A stretch of 64,000 bases of DNA from NCBI GenBank assembly GCA_964405335.1, contig CAYONP010000023.1, positions 1-64,000 on the forward strand. Reading direction: 5' to 3'. This document shows positions 1 to 7,411 of this stretch, piece by piece. Origin of the DNA: CAYONP01 sp964405335 (GTDB lineage: Bacteria > Armatimonadota > UBA10988). Under the pieces are notes generated by a model. That model saw only the letters and a program-made list of their open reading frames with translations, made no database searches and was not told where the DNA came from. The position numbers and the translations under genes are program-made. Position 1 is the first letter of the stretch, and each line of letters opens with the position of its first letter.

Positions 1-4
1 GTAG

Positions 5-74
5 GGCCCGTTCGCCGAACGGGCCGGCGGCTTGGCCTAACCCCCCGACCCCCTTTCCCGCGGCGGGAAGGGGG
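5..74. repeat. Two intergenic hairpins before the first gene
   Basis: Positions 5-14 (GGCCCGTTCG) and 16-25 (CGAACGGGCC) are perfect inverted arms. Positions 49-60 (CCCCCTTTCCCG) pair with 64-74 (CGGGAAGGGGG) with one bulge. The second hairpin contains the purine-rich stretch that would act as ribosome-binding site for the ATG at 79, which is in a different reading frame from the glycosidase gene that follows. The first hairpin may be the terminator of a gene to the left. No function beyond hairpin formation can be read from the sequence. Confidence 0.5.
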
Positions 75-151
75 AGTCATGGCCGCACGCGCCCGCGGGT
101 TGCCGGCAGGCTTTGCCCGCGCAATGGCGAAGCCACGCTCCGGTGACCGCC

Positions 152-1447
152 ATGCTGATGGTATCCGACAACCACCGCTACCTGCTCGACGACGGCGCGC
201 CGTTCTTCTGGCTCGGCGACACCGCCTGGGAGCTGTTCCACCGCCTCGACCGCGACGAGGCCGACCTCTACCTGCGCGACCGCGCGGTCAAGGGCTACAA
301 CGTCATCCAGGCCGTCGCCCTGGCCGAGTTCGACGGGCTGACCGAGCCGAATCGCTACGGCCACCTGCCGCTCATTGACCAGGACCCGGCACGGCCGAAC
401 GAGGCCTACTTCGAACACGTCGACTGGATCGTCGCCCGCTGCGGCGAGCTGGGCATGTACTGCGGCCTGCTGCCCACCTGGGGCGACAAGGTCAATAAGA
501 AGTGGGGCAAGGGGCCCGAGGTCTTCACCCCCGAGAACGCGCGGGTCTATGGCGAGTGGCTCGGACGGCGTTACCGCGACGCGCGCATCGTCTGGATCTC
601 CGGCGGCGACCGGCCGAGCGAGGAGGAACGCCACTTCGCCATCTACCGCGCCCTGGCCGAAGGGCTGCGCGCCGGCGACGGCGGAGCGCACCTGATCACC
701 TACCACCCGTCCGGCTTCTCCTCCTCGAGCCGGTTCTACCACGCCGACACCTGGCTCAACCTGAACATGATCCAGTCCGGCCACGGCGCGCGCGACATCG
801 ACACCGGGCAGTTCGTCGCCCACGACCTCGGGCTCGAGCCGGCCAAGCCGACGCTCGACGGCGAGCCGTGCTATGAAGACCACCCGATCAACTGGAACCC
901 CGAACTCGGCTGGTTCGACGAGTACGACGTGCGCAAAGCGGTCTACCGCTCGGTCTTCGCCGGCGCCTGCGGCGTGACCTATGGCTGCCACGACATCTGG
1001 CAGTTCTTCAGCGAGCGTCACCCGCCGGTCAGTCACGCCCGCACGCCCTGGCGCCAGGCGCTGGCGCTGCCAGCCAGCGGGCAGATGCTGCACCTCAAGC
1101 GACTGATGCTCAGCCGGCCCTACCTCAGCCGCATCCCCGACGCCGGCCTGCTGGTCGACCCGCCCGACGACCCGCCCGCCCGCTGTGCCGCAACGCGCGA
1201 CGCCGACGGCTCATATGCGCTGATTTACACACCGCTCGGCCGGCCGGTGAAGGTCGACCTGACTCACCTCGCCCCGCGCCTGACGGCCTGGTGGTACAGC
1301 CCCCGCGACGCGGCCTGCCCCTGGACCGGCGAGGTGACCGGCGGCCAACACGAGTTCACCCCGCCGTCGAGCGGCCCAGGGCACGACTGGGTGCTGGTCC
1401 TCGATGACGCCACGCGTGGCTGGCCGGCGCCGGGGATGGAGGGGTGA
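152..1447 (+). CDS. GH140-type (DUF4038) glycoside hydrolase
   Basis: 431 aa, a full-length member of the DUF4038/apiosidase-like family (TIM barrel plus a small C-terminal beta domain, DUF5060/collagen-binding type). The N-terminus shows the family signatures FFWLGDTAWELFHRL and VIQAVALAEFDG, then LLPTWGDKV. The likely catalytic acids are in VWISGGDRP and LDGEPCYEDHP. The family cleaves terminal sugars such as apiose from pectic side chains; the substrate here is unknown. No signal peptide is visible, so it may be cytoplasmic or the start may be misplaced. I chose ATG 152 because the family signature begins right after it (ATG 158 and TTG 113 are in-frame alternatives). The best Shine-Dalgarno is before ATG 79, which is out of frame. 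Its stop abuts the stop of the convergent xdhC-like gene. Confidence 0.85.
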   Translation: MLMVSDNHRYLLDDGAPFFWLGDTAWELFHRLDRDEADLYLRDRAVKGYNVIQAVALAEFDGLTEPNRYGHLPLIDQDPARPNEAYFEHVDWIVARCGELGMYCGLLPTWGDKVNKKWGKGPEVFTPENARVYGEWLGRRYRDARIVWISGGDRPSEEERHFAIYRALAEGLRAGDGGAHLITYHPSGFSSSSRFYHADTWLNLNMIQSGHGARDIDTGQFVAHDLGLEPAKPTLDGEPCYEDHPINWNPELGWFDEYDVRKAVYRSVFAGACGVTYGCHDIWQFFSERHPPVSHARTPWRQALALPASGQMLHLKRLMLSRPYLSRIPDAGLLVDPPDDPPARCAATRDADGSYALIYTPLGRPVKVDLTHLAPRLTAWWYSPRDAACPWTGEVTGGQHEFTPPSSGPGHDWVLVLDDATRGWPAPGMEG

Positions 1448-2524
1448 TCAGACGCCCATACACCCCGCCCCGCTCGGCTTCCGCTTCTCGCGGCTGAGCC
1501 GGTCGCCGGGCGATGTTAGCCGGCCGCGGCGGACGGCGACCAGCTCGGCGACGATGCAGAGGGCGATCTCGTCGACGCTGACCGCGCCGATGTCGAGGCC
1601 GATCGGCGCGTAGACGCGGGCGAGCTGCTCGGGCGTGGCGGCGCCGTCCTCGAGCAGGCCGTCGCTGATCAGCTTGATCTTGCGCCGGCTGCCGATCAGG
1701 CCGAGGTACTTGGCGTCGGAACCGATCACCGCCCGTAGCGCATCGGCGTCGTGGCGGTGGCCGCGGGTGACGATGACCACGTAGTCCTCGGGGCCGTAGT
1801 CGCGGGCGCTCAGGTCGGTGGCGATCTCGGTCGCGTGGTGATGCTCGGCCCAGGGGATGTTGGCGGGCGAGCAGAGGTCGGGCCGCTCGTCGATCACGGT
1901 GACCTCGAAATCGCAATCTCGGGCGAAGCGTGCCACCGCCCGGCCGACGTGCCCGGCGCCGGCGATCCAGAGCCGCGGGCGGGGGACGACCAGGTCGACA
2001 TAGAGGGTCTGGTCGCCCGCCTCGAGCAGCCCGCCTGAACGCTGCCGCAGCGCCTCGCGGACCGGTGCGGCGAGGCTCTCGTCGCCGGCGACCGGGCCGT
2101 CCTCGCGGACGACCAGGTGGCCGGCACCGCCCTCGACGACAGTGGCGAAGGCGGCGGCGACACCGGCGGCGCGCGCGGTGGCGAGGGCGTCGAGCAGCGG
2201 CCGCAGCTCGGGCGCGGTCGGCTCGACCCAGATGCGCGCGGTGCCGCCGCAGATCAGGCCGGAGTCCTGGTCGTACTCGTGGTTGAGCTGAATGGTGAGC
2301 AGCTCGGCGCCGCCGCCGGCGAGGACCTCGAGCGCGCGGCGCTGGGCGTCGGCCTCGAGGCAGCCGCCGCCGATGGTGCCGATCACGCCGCCCTCGGGGG
2401 TGAAGATGGCTTTCGCCCCGGCGCGCTGCGGAGTCGAGCCGCGGGTGTGCACCACGGTGGCCAGGACGCCGGGCAGTCCAGCTTCCAGGCGGTCGGCCAG
2501 CAAGCGGTAGATGGCTTCATCCAT
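1448..2524 (-). CDS. XdhC/CoxI family protein
   Basis: 358 aa with both domains of the family. The N-terminal XdhC_CoxI domain (about residues 10-75) carries RGSTPQRAGAKA and GTIGGGCLEADA. The C-terminal Rossmann domain (about 205-340) carries LWIAGAGHVGRAVA, VIDERPDLCS and LGLIGSRRKI. Relatives insert the sulfurated molybdenum cofactor into xanthine dehydrogenase or CO dehydrogenase-type enzymes. No molybdenum enzyme is encoded nearby, so the client is unknown. It is the last gene of a minus-strand operon starting 18 bp after the preceding small membrane protein. The stop codons of this gene and the convergent glycosidase share the sequence TGATCA at 1445-1450, with no intergenic base. Confidence 0.85.
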   Translation of the reverse strand: MDEAIYRLLADRLEAGLPGVLATVVHTRGSTPQRAGAKAIFTPEGGVIGTIGGGCLEADAQRRALEVLAGGGAELLTIQLNHEYDQDSGLICGGTARIWVEPTAPELRPLLDALATARAAGVAAAFATVVEGGAGHLVVREDGPVAGDESLAAPVREALRQRSGGLLEAGDQTLYVDLVVPRPRLWIAGAGHVGRAVARFARDCDFEVTVIDERPDLCSPANIPWAEHHHATEIATDLSARDYGPEDYVVIVTRGHRHDADALRAVIGSDAKYLGLIGSRRKIKLISDGLLEDGAATPEQLARVYAPIGLDIGAVSVDEIALCIVAELVAVRRGRLTSPGDRLSREKRKPSGAGCMGV

Positions 2525-2542
2525 GAGGGTGTTGACTCGCGC

Positions 2543-2800
2543 TCAGGCGTCGACGGTTTCCGAACGGTCGATCTCGCGGGCCAGTCGGGTCGCGCGCGGG
2601 TCGTCCTGGTCGATCAGCGCGTCGACCACCAGCTCACGCAGCTCGGCCAGCTCGTGCTCGACCGCGCAGAGCCGTTGACGCAGCTCGGCGCCCTCGCCCG
2701 AGAGGGCCTGCTTCTGGCTCTCGTGGCGGAGGCCCATCCAGACCACCAGCAGGACGAAGCCGAAGATCATGCCGAAGAAGAGGATGATGAACCAGAACAT
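2543..2800 (-). CDS. Small PspB-like membrane protein (paralogue 6)
   Basis: 85 aa: one N-terminal transmembrane helix (about residues 2-24, very rich in F/I/L/V), then a charged coiled coil (about 35-65) containing ELAELRELVVDALIDQDD, ending in ETVDA. The plan (helix, coil, short tail) resembles PspB of the phage-shock envelope-stress system. The motif (E)LRELV-D----DD and the terminal VDA recur in its neighbours, so they arose by duplication. A good GGGAGGT ribosome-binding site precedes ATG 2800. It is the last small gene before the XdhC-family gene. Function is inferred from architecture only. Confidence 0.7.
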   Translation of the reverse strand: MFWFIILFFGMIFGFVLLVVWMGLRHESQKQALSGEGAELRQRLCAVEHELAELRELVVDALIDQDDPRATRLAREIDRSETVDA

Positions 2801-2818
2801 CGACTCGGACCTCCCGCC

Positions 2819-3064
2819 TCAGGCGTCGACGCGCTGCTGCCGCGGCGAGTCGAGTTCGCGGAAGCGCAGCTCGTCGTGCTCGAGAATGGCGTCGTCGAGC
2901 AGCCGCCGCTGCTCGGCCAGCTCGGCTTCGAGTTCGGCCACACGCCGTCCGAGCGCCTCGACCTCTTTCGATGAGCCGCCGCCGTAACGCAGGGCGATGT
3001 AGACCCACGAGGTAATCGAACCGAAGATGACCAGGAGAATGAGGATTGCCGTCAGGCCGGCCAT
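2819..3064 (-). CDS. Small PspB-like membrane protein (paralogue 5)
   Basis: 81 aa from ATG 3064, preceded by GGAGG at ideal spacing; the longer reading from TTG 3076 is less likely because it begins inside that ribosome-binding site. The transmembrane helix is at about residues 3-25, followed by a Gly/Ser linker and a coiled coil (VAELEAELAEQRRLLDD) ending in QRVDA. The segment AEQRRLLDDAILEHDELRF aligns with the corresponding parts of the flanking paralogues. It starts 12 bp after the preceding gene stops. Probably a small inner-membrane protein; whether it binds a partner through the coil is unknown. Confidence 0.65.
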   Translation of the reverse strand: MAGLTAILILLVIFGSITSWVYIALRYGGGSSKEVEALGRRVAELEAELAEQRRLLDDAILEHDELRFRELDSPRQQRVDA

Positions 3065-3076
3065 GGGCGCCTCCAA

Positions 3077-3343
3077 TCAACCCGCATCGAGGGTGACCTG
3101 TTCGCCGGCGGTGCCGAGCCGCGCCGGCGCCGTTTCGTCCTGCTGCAGAATGGTGTCGTAGAGCAGTTCGCGCATCTCGCCGACGGTCGACTCGAGTGAC
3201 GCGATCCGCGCCTGAAGCTCGTCGGCTTGCGCGCTGGGCGCCGCGCGCTTCTGTCGCTCGACCTGGCCCACCATCCACATGCAGGCGACGAACGTGGCGC
3301 ACACGATGGCGGTGATCACGATGCCGGTGATGGCGGGATCCAT
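3077..3343 (-). CDS. Small PspB-like membrane protein (paralogue 4)
   Basis: 88 aa from ATG 3343, which follows a GGAG site and puts the membrane helix at residues 5-25. An upstream in-frame start at 3442 would add a low-complexity extension that lies inside the previous gene, so I rejected it. The coil carries VGEMRELLYDTILQQDE and the protein ends TLDAG, one residue longer than the usual VDA end. It has Cys and Met within the helix, unlike its paralogues. It overlaps no neighbour: 10 bp to the gene before, 12 bp to the gene after. Confidence 0.65.
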   Translation of the reverse strand: MDPAITGIVITAIVCATFVACMWMVGQVERQKRAAPSAQADELQARIASLESTVGEMRELLYDTILQQDETAPARLGTAGEQVTLDAG

Positions 3344-3353
3344 GCCGGTCTCC

Positions 3354-3605
3354 TCAGGCGTCGACCGAGCGCGTGAGCTGCTCGGCCTGTTCACCGAGCC
3401 GCCGGAAAGCCGCCTCGTCGTGCTCGGCGACGATGGTGTCACAGACCAGCTCGCGCATCTCGGCGACGGCCTGTTCGAGCCGCGCCACGCGCTGCGCCAG
3501 CTCGCTGGAGCCGGCCTGCGCGGCGACCAGCCGCTCGCGATGCTCGAACCACTTCCAGAGCGTGACGGCGCCGAAGATGACCGCGAAGAACCAGACTGGC
3601 TCCAT
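3354..3605 (-). CDS. Small PspB-like membrane protein (paralogue 3)
   Basis: 83 aa: aromatic-rich transmembrane helix (about residues 4-20, with two Trp and several Phe), then coiled coil with LAQRVARLEQAVAEMREL and the shared VCDTIVAEHDEA segment, ending in RSVDA. Of the set it is among the closest to classical PspB in size and in the R-L-E coil repeat, but PspB family membership cannot be proved by eye. It lies 9 bp after the previous gene. Confidence 0.65.
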   Translation of the reverse strand: MEPVWFFAVIFGAVTLWKWFEHRERLVAAQAGSSELAQRVARLEQAVAEMRELVCDTIVAEHDEAAFRRLGEQAEQLTRSVDA

Positions 3606-3614
3606 ACTATTGCC

Positions 3615-3857
3615 TTAGGCGTCGACGGTTCGCGGCAGGCGCCGCGGCTCCTCGCCGAAGCGCTTGCGCTCGTCGACCTCGACCACCGCGTCGTAGACCA
3701 TCTCGCGCAGCTCCTCGACGGCGGCCTCCAGGCGGCTCAGCCGCTGCTCGACGGCGGGGCTCGTGCCGGACCGCTTGTTCCGGCTCACCTCGACCACCAT
3801 CCAGGCGACGATGGCGACGATGCAGATGGGGATCATCGCGGCGAAGAAGGGCATCAT
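3615..3857 (-). CDS. Small PspB-like membrane protein (paralogue 2)
   Basis: 80 aa: transmembrane helix at about residues 4-24, basic segment RNKR, coil VEQRLSRLEAAVEELREM, then VYDAVVEVDERKRF and RTVDA at the end. The start codon overlaps the stop of the preceding gene (ATGATG arrangement at 3852-3857, with TGA inside it), so translation is very likely coupled. The shared order is helix, positive residues, coil, acidic patch, VDA. Confidence 0.65.
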   Translation of the reverse strand: MMPFFAAMIPICIVAIVAWMVVEVSRNKRSGTSPAVEQRLSRLEAAVEELREMVYDAVVEVDERKRFGEEPRRLPRTVDA

Positions 3858-4111
3858 TCGCTCCCGCTTCTCGTCTCGTTGGTCAGGCGCTCAAACAGCG
3901 ATCGGTAACCGTCGCCGATGCTCAGTTTGCCGTCGTCATAGTCGCGCCGCAAGCGGGCGAGCGTCTTCTCGAACACCTCGCGCCGGGTGCTCTGCTCCCG
4001 CAGCCTTGCCTGGAGCGACTGCTCGCGCCAGCGCCAGCGCCAGGCCGCCGCGGCGTGGTGCAGCGCCAGCCCGGCAAGACCGGCGAGACTGGCCAACAGG
4101 GCCCAGATCAT
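3854..4111 (-). CDS. Small coiled-coil membrane protein, first gene of the cassette
   Basis: 85 aa from ATG 4111, preceded by GGAGGT. The transmembrane helix is at about residues 2-23, then a Trp/Arg-rich WRWRWR, then a long charged helix and LSIGDGYRSLFERL near the end. It is the most divergent of the six small proteins: it lacks the terminal VDA and the ELRE...D...DE motif, so it may be a distinct partner rather than a paralogue. It sits immediately downstream of a TATAAT box and should be the first cistron of a seven-gene unit ending with the XdhC-family gene. Confidence 0.6.
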   Translation of the reverse strand: MIWALLASLAGLAGLALHHAAAAWRWRWREQSLQARLREQSTRREVFEKTLARLRRDYDDGKLSIGDGYRSLFERLTNETRSGSE

Positions 4112-4127
4112 CGGCACCTCCGCGACG

Positions 4128-4133
4128 ATTATA
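4128..4133 (-). promoter_or_regulatory. Sigma-70 type -10 box for the small-membrane-protein operon
   Basis: On the minus strand this is a perfect TATAAT, placed so that transcription would begin near 4121, almost at the GGAGGT of the first gene. The -35 region, 17 bp further up, is a poor match. The very short leader is unusual but plausible. Confidence 0.5.
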
Positions 4134-4234
4134 CGGCAGTCGCGCGGGACACGGTCTCCTGAACACCAGCGCCGGAGGTGATTCTCCGGGAGGGGATGGC
4201 GCACGCGGCGGCAACCTGACCGGCGGAGAACCCG

Positions 4235-5524
4235 ATGGTGCGGGGGATGGTGATGTTGACTCTGCTCCCGCTCGCGGCCGCTGCCCGCGAGCCGTTGCGC
4301 GTGCCCGGCGGCGAGCCGCTCGTCGCGGTCTACTTCTTTGGCCACTGGTGGGACCCATGGAAGTCCGACGACGCGGCCATGCGCGCCGATTTCGCCCGCC
4401 TGCGTGAAATGGGCGTCACCTGCCTGGCGGTCGACCACGAGTGGAGCCAGGCGATCGACGGCGACTGGCGTTGGATCGAGCGCGAGCAGCGCCTGGCGGC
4501 CGAGTACGGCCTCGGCGTCCTGCCCTGGCTGAGCCTCAAGACGTGGAGCGACGTCAGCGGCGAGCAACGCCTGGCGCTGGCCAAGGAGTGGTACGGCGTC
4601 GACATCGTCTGCGGCGAGAACCAGGACGGCACGCCGGCGCCGCCGCTGATTTGGCACGACTCGATCATCGAGTTCGGGGCGCGCTACGCGATCGACTACC
4701 TCGACCGCTACAAGGACGTCGCGACCCTCCGCGTCGACTGGCACGGCGAGCTGCGGCCGGTCATCTGCCTCGGCGTCGAGTCGGCCTGGAACGGCAGCTT
4801 CGACGACGCCACCAACGCCCGCTTCCGCGACTGGCTGGCCGCCCGGTACGACGACATCGCGGCGGTCAACCGCGCCTGGGGCACCGGCTTGGCGTCGTTC
4901 GGCGCGGTCGATCCGCGCGACACCTTGGTGTTCGATTACGACGGCGAGCCGGCGCATCCGCGGGCGCTTGAGGATCACGTCGAGTTCCGCTCGCAGACCA
5001 TCTCGTCGAGCCTCGGCCGCATGGCCGACCGCGTGCGCGCGGCGCACCCCGAAGTGCTGTTCATGGCCGAGGTGCCGTATCAGTACGGCAGCCTGCACCC
5101 GCACGCCGAGGGCTACCGCGTGAGCTACGGCGCCAACCCGAGCAGTTGCGACTATGCCGACCTGGTGCTGTTCCGCAACACCGGCCCGCTGAACCAGGCC
5201 GAGGCCGACGCCCTGGCCGCCGCGCGCGAGCGGACCGGGCAGCGCTTCGTGCTGACCTATCGCACCTACAGCGACTGGGCCGTACCGGCCGACGACCCGC
5301 GCTTCGCCGCCGCGGTCGCGCTCTATGGCGGCCAGGCGGCCGAGCTGGGCGACGGGTTCGGCTTCTATAGCTGGAACGAGATGGTCGATGTCCACGTCGC
5401 CTACTCGCCCACGCCGCCGAACGTCGGGCTGGTGACCGAATGGACCGAGGAGCAGGCGGAACGGGCGATCGGCCTGCTCGCGGCGATGGTCGGGCGGTAC
5501 CGGGAGTTGGTCGGGGTGCGCTAG
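4235..5524 (+). CDS. Secreted GH42-like TIM-barrel protein
   Basis: 429 aa. A short signal peptide is likely (VMLTLLPLAAAA, residues 6-17). The body is a TIM barrel that looks like the GH42/GH-A clan: LREMGVTCLAVDHEW, then LGVESAWNGSFDDATN and the GH42-typical segment FRDWLAARYDDIAAVN followed by RAWGTG. Acidic residues that could be catalytic include the Glu in GVESAWN and the one in MAEVPYQYGS. It is shorter than true beta-galactosidases and lacks the trimerisation domain, so it may be a related glycosidase of unknown substrate. ATG 4235 follows GGCGGAG. It diverges from the small-membrane-protein operon. Confidence 0.7.
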   Translation: MVRGMVMLTLLPLAAAAREPLRVPGGEPLVAVYFFGHWWDPWKSDDAAMRADFARLREMGVTCLAVDHEWSQAIDGDWRWIEREQRLAAEYGLGVLPWLSLKTWSDVSGEQRLALAKEWYGVDIVCGENQDGTPAPPLIWHDSIIEFGARYAIDYLDRYKDVATLRVDWHGELRPVICLGVESAWNGSFDDATNARFRDWLAARYDDIAAVNRAWGTGLASFGAVDPRDTLVFDYDGEPAHPRALEDHVEFRSQTISSSLGRMADRVRAAHPEVLFMAEVPYQYGSLHPHAEGYRVSYGANPSSCDYADLVLFRNTGPLNQAEADALAAARERTGQRFVLTYRTYSDWAVPADDPRFAAAVALYGGQAAELGDGFGFYSWNEMVDVHVAYSPTPPNVGLVTEWTEEQAERAIGLLAAMVGRYRELVGVR

Positions 5525-5577
5525 CGAACTCGATGAACCGTCGCGGCGCGGCGGCGATCTGGCGGTTGGGAGTGCCG

Positions 5578-6237
5578 ATGTCCGAGCCGCCCGGCGACGG
5601 TGAGCTGCTGCGGCGCGCGAGAGCGGGCGAGCGCGAGGCGTTCGATCAGCTCTGTGCGCGGTGGCGGCCGCGGGTGCTCGGTTTCGTGCGGCGACTGGTC
5701 GACGGCTTCCAGCGTGAAGAGGAGCTGGTCCAGGAGACCTTCCTGGCGCTCTGGCTCTCGCGCGGCAAGCTGCTTGACGAGGATCATCTCGCGCCGTTCC
5801 TGTTCCGCGTGGCGCGCAACCTGTGCTACAGCGAGCTACGGCGGCGCGGTGCCTATGAGCTGGAGTCGTGCGGCGACCTCGACTTTGAGGCCGTGACCGC
5901 CGCGCTGTGCAACGGCGAGCCGACGCCCGACGAGCAGTTGCAGCAGATGCTGCTGCTGGCCGAGCTGCGGCAGGCGATCGATTCGCTGCCGGCGCCGCAG
6001 CGCGAGGCCCTGATCCTGTTTGCCGACGCGAACCTGAGCTACCCGCAGATCGCCGCCGCCACGGGCTGCGACCTGGGCACGGTCAAATCCCGCGTGCATC
6101 ACGCCCGGCGCAACCTGCGCCGCCGGCTGCGGCCGGAGGTGCTGGCCGCGCTGGGCGTCGAGCCGGAGGAGCGCGATGAGCGACGAGAGCCTGTATCCGG
6201 AACCCGGGAGTGCGTCGAGGAGAGAGCCGGTGGGTGA
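5578..6237 (+). CDS. ECF-type RNA polymerase sigma factor
   Basis: 219 aa with the two ECF domains. Sigma region 2 (about residues 10-80) includes REAFDQLCARWRPRV and EEELVQETFLALW. Sigma region 4 (about 135-190) includes SLPAPQREALILFAD and LSYPQIAAATGCDLG followed by TVKSRVHHARR. Start ATG 5578 is preceded by GGGAG; ATG 5533 is an in-frame alternative. The C-terminal tail of about 25 residues runs through the start of the next gene, a 62-bp overlap. No classical zinc-binding anti-sigma factor is adjacent; the overlapping gene is the natural candidate partner. The ECF subgroup was not determined. Confidence 0.85.
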   Translation: MSEPPGDGELLRRARAGEREAFDQLCARWRPRVLGFVRRLVDGFQREEELVQETFLALWLSRGKLLDEDHLAPFLFRVARNLCYSELRRRGAYELESCGDLDFEAVTAALCNGEPTPDEQLQQMLLLAELRQAIDSLPAPQREALILFADANLSYPQIAAATGCDLGTVKSRVHHARRNLRRRLRPEVLAALGVEPEERDERREPVSGTRECVEERAGG

Positions 6238-6742
6238 GTATTCGGAGAGCCAGTTGCGCGCCCTGATTCGCCTGATTCCGCCCGCGCGGGCGCTGCGCCA
6301 CGACCTGGAAAAGGGGCTGCACCTGCAGTTCGACGGCCTTGGCGACCAGGCGCTGAAGAGCCTCAGCGGCCTGCAGGCCAGCCTGCGTGCGGTCTGCGAC
6401 GACCCGTTCGTCGAGACCCTCGAGCCGGTGCTGCCCGACGGCGCCGACGACCGGCAGAAGGTCGCCGCGGCCAGCCTGGTCGCCGGTCAACTGCTCGCCT
6501 TCCTCGAGGGTCAGGTCGGCCTGCCGGCCAGCGGCGAGGGCGCGGCGCACTACCAGACCGCGCCGAACATCAGCATCAACGGTCCCATCGGTGGCATGGG
6601 CCTTGGCGCGGTCAAGCGGGCGATCAAGATGGCGCGCAAGGCCGAGCGGATGTGCGGCGAGGGCAAGGCCGGCGCGCAGGCGTTCGCCTTTGACCTGGGC
6701 AAGATGTTCGAGGACGACGACGAGGAGGCGGACGAGGACTGA
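6176..6742 (+). CDS. Acidic protein of unknown function overlapping the sigma factor gene
   Basis: 188 aa, start ATG 6176 behind GGAGGAG, beginning 62 bp inside the sigma factor gene in another frame. It appears soluble and mostly helical: LRALIRLIPPARALRHDLEK, then a middle domain with KVAAASLVAGQLLAFLEG, a Gly-rich loop NISINGPIGGMGLG, a basic helix VKRAIKMARKAERM, and an extremely acidic tail (DDDEEADED). I do not recognise the family and see no zinc-binding anti-sigma motif and no membrane helix. The coupling to the sigma factor suggests a regulatory partner; this is inference. Confidence 0.65.
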   Translation: MSDESLYPEPGSASRREPVGEYSESQLRALIRLIPPARALRHDLEKGLHLQFDGLGDQALKSLSGLQASLRAVCDDPFVETLEPVLPDGADDRQKVAAASLVAGQLLAFLEGQVGLPASGEGAAHYQTAPNISINGPIGGMGLGAVKRAIKMARKAERMCGEGKAGAQAFAFDLGKMFEDDDEEADED

Positions 6743-6838
6743 GCCGGATCCGTCGCCCGGACCGGCCGAGAGGTCCAGCCGCTCGAGTGCCGAAGACCAC
6801 CGCGCCACCGCGCGGTCGCGCGGCGCACGGAGGGCGGC

Positions 6839-7411
6839 ATGACGCGCCAGCACGCGATCCGGCTGGTCGGCGGCAGCGCCGGCGGGCGACCGCTCAGCAC
6901 GCTGGCCGGCTCGTCGGCCCGGCCCACGGCGGCCAGCGTGCGCGAGGCGCTGGCCAACATCCTCCGCCCGCGCCTGCGCGGCGCGCGAGTGCTCGACCTC
7001 TACGCCGGCTACGGCACCGTCGGGCTCGAGCTGCTCAGCCAGGGCGCCGCCTCGGCGACCTTTGTCGAGCTGGACGGCCGGCGGTTCAGGCTGCTGCGCC
7101 GCAACGTGCTCGAACTCGGCTACGGCGAGCAGGCCGCGCTCCGGCTCGAGAACGCCACCACGGCGGTCGAGCTACTGGCCGGCGAGACCTTCGACATCGT
7201 CTTTGCCGACCCGCCCTATGACCGCGGCGAGGCGGGCAAGATCCTCGCCCGGCTGGGCGAGCTCGACGACCTGCTGGCGCCCGGCGGGGTGGTGGTGATC
7301 GAGCACTCAACCCGCGAGGTGCTGCCCGCGGCGTGCGGCCGGCTGGAGCGCACGCGCGAGCGCAAGACCGGTGAGACGCAGCTCAGCTTCTACACCGGGG
7401 GTGTTGCATGA
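6839..7411 (+). CDS. rsmD: 16S rRNA (guanine(966)-N(2))-methyltransferase RsmD
   Basis: 190 aa, the usual RsmD length. The order of motifs is typical: ARPTAASVREALANIL near residue 25, SAM-binding VLDLYAGYGTVGLELLS (about 48-64), and the catalytic DPPYD in IVFADPPYD (about 118-126), then APGGVVVIEHS. It methylates G966 of 16S rRNA in the assembling small subunit. Start ATG 6839 follows GGAGGGCGGC. The stop overlaps the coaD start (ATGA), the rsmD-coaD pairing seen in many bacteria. The 96 bp upstream hold nothing I recognise. Confidence 0.9.
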   Translation: MTRQHAIRLVGGSAGGRPLSTLAGSSARPTAASVREALANILRPRLRGARVLDLYAGYGTVGLELLSQGAASATFVELDGRRFRLLRRNVLELGYGEQAALRLENATTAVELLAGETFDIVFADPPYDRGEAGKILARLGELDDLLAPGGVVVIEHSTREVLPAACGRLERTRERKTGETQLSFYTGGVA

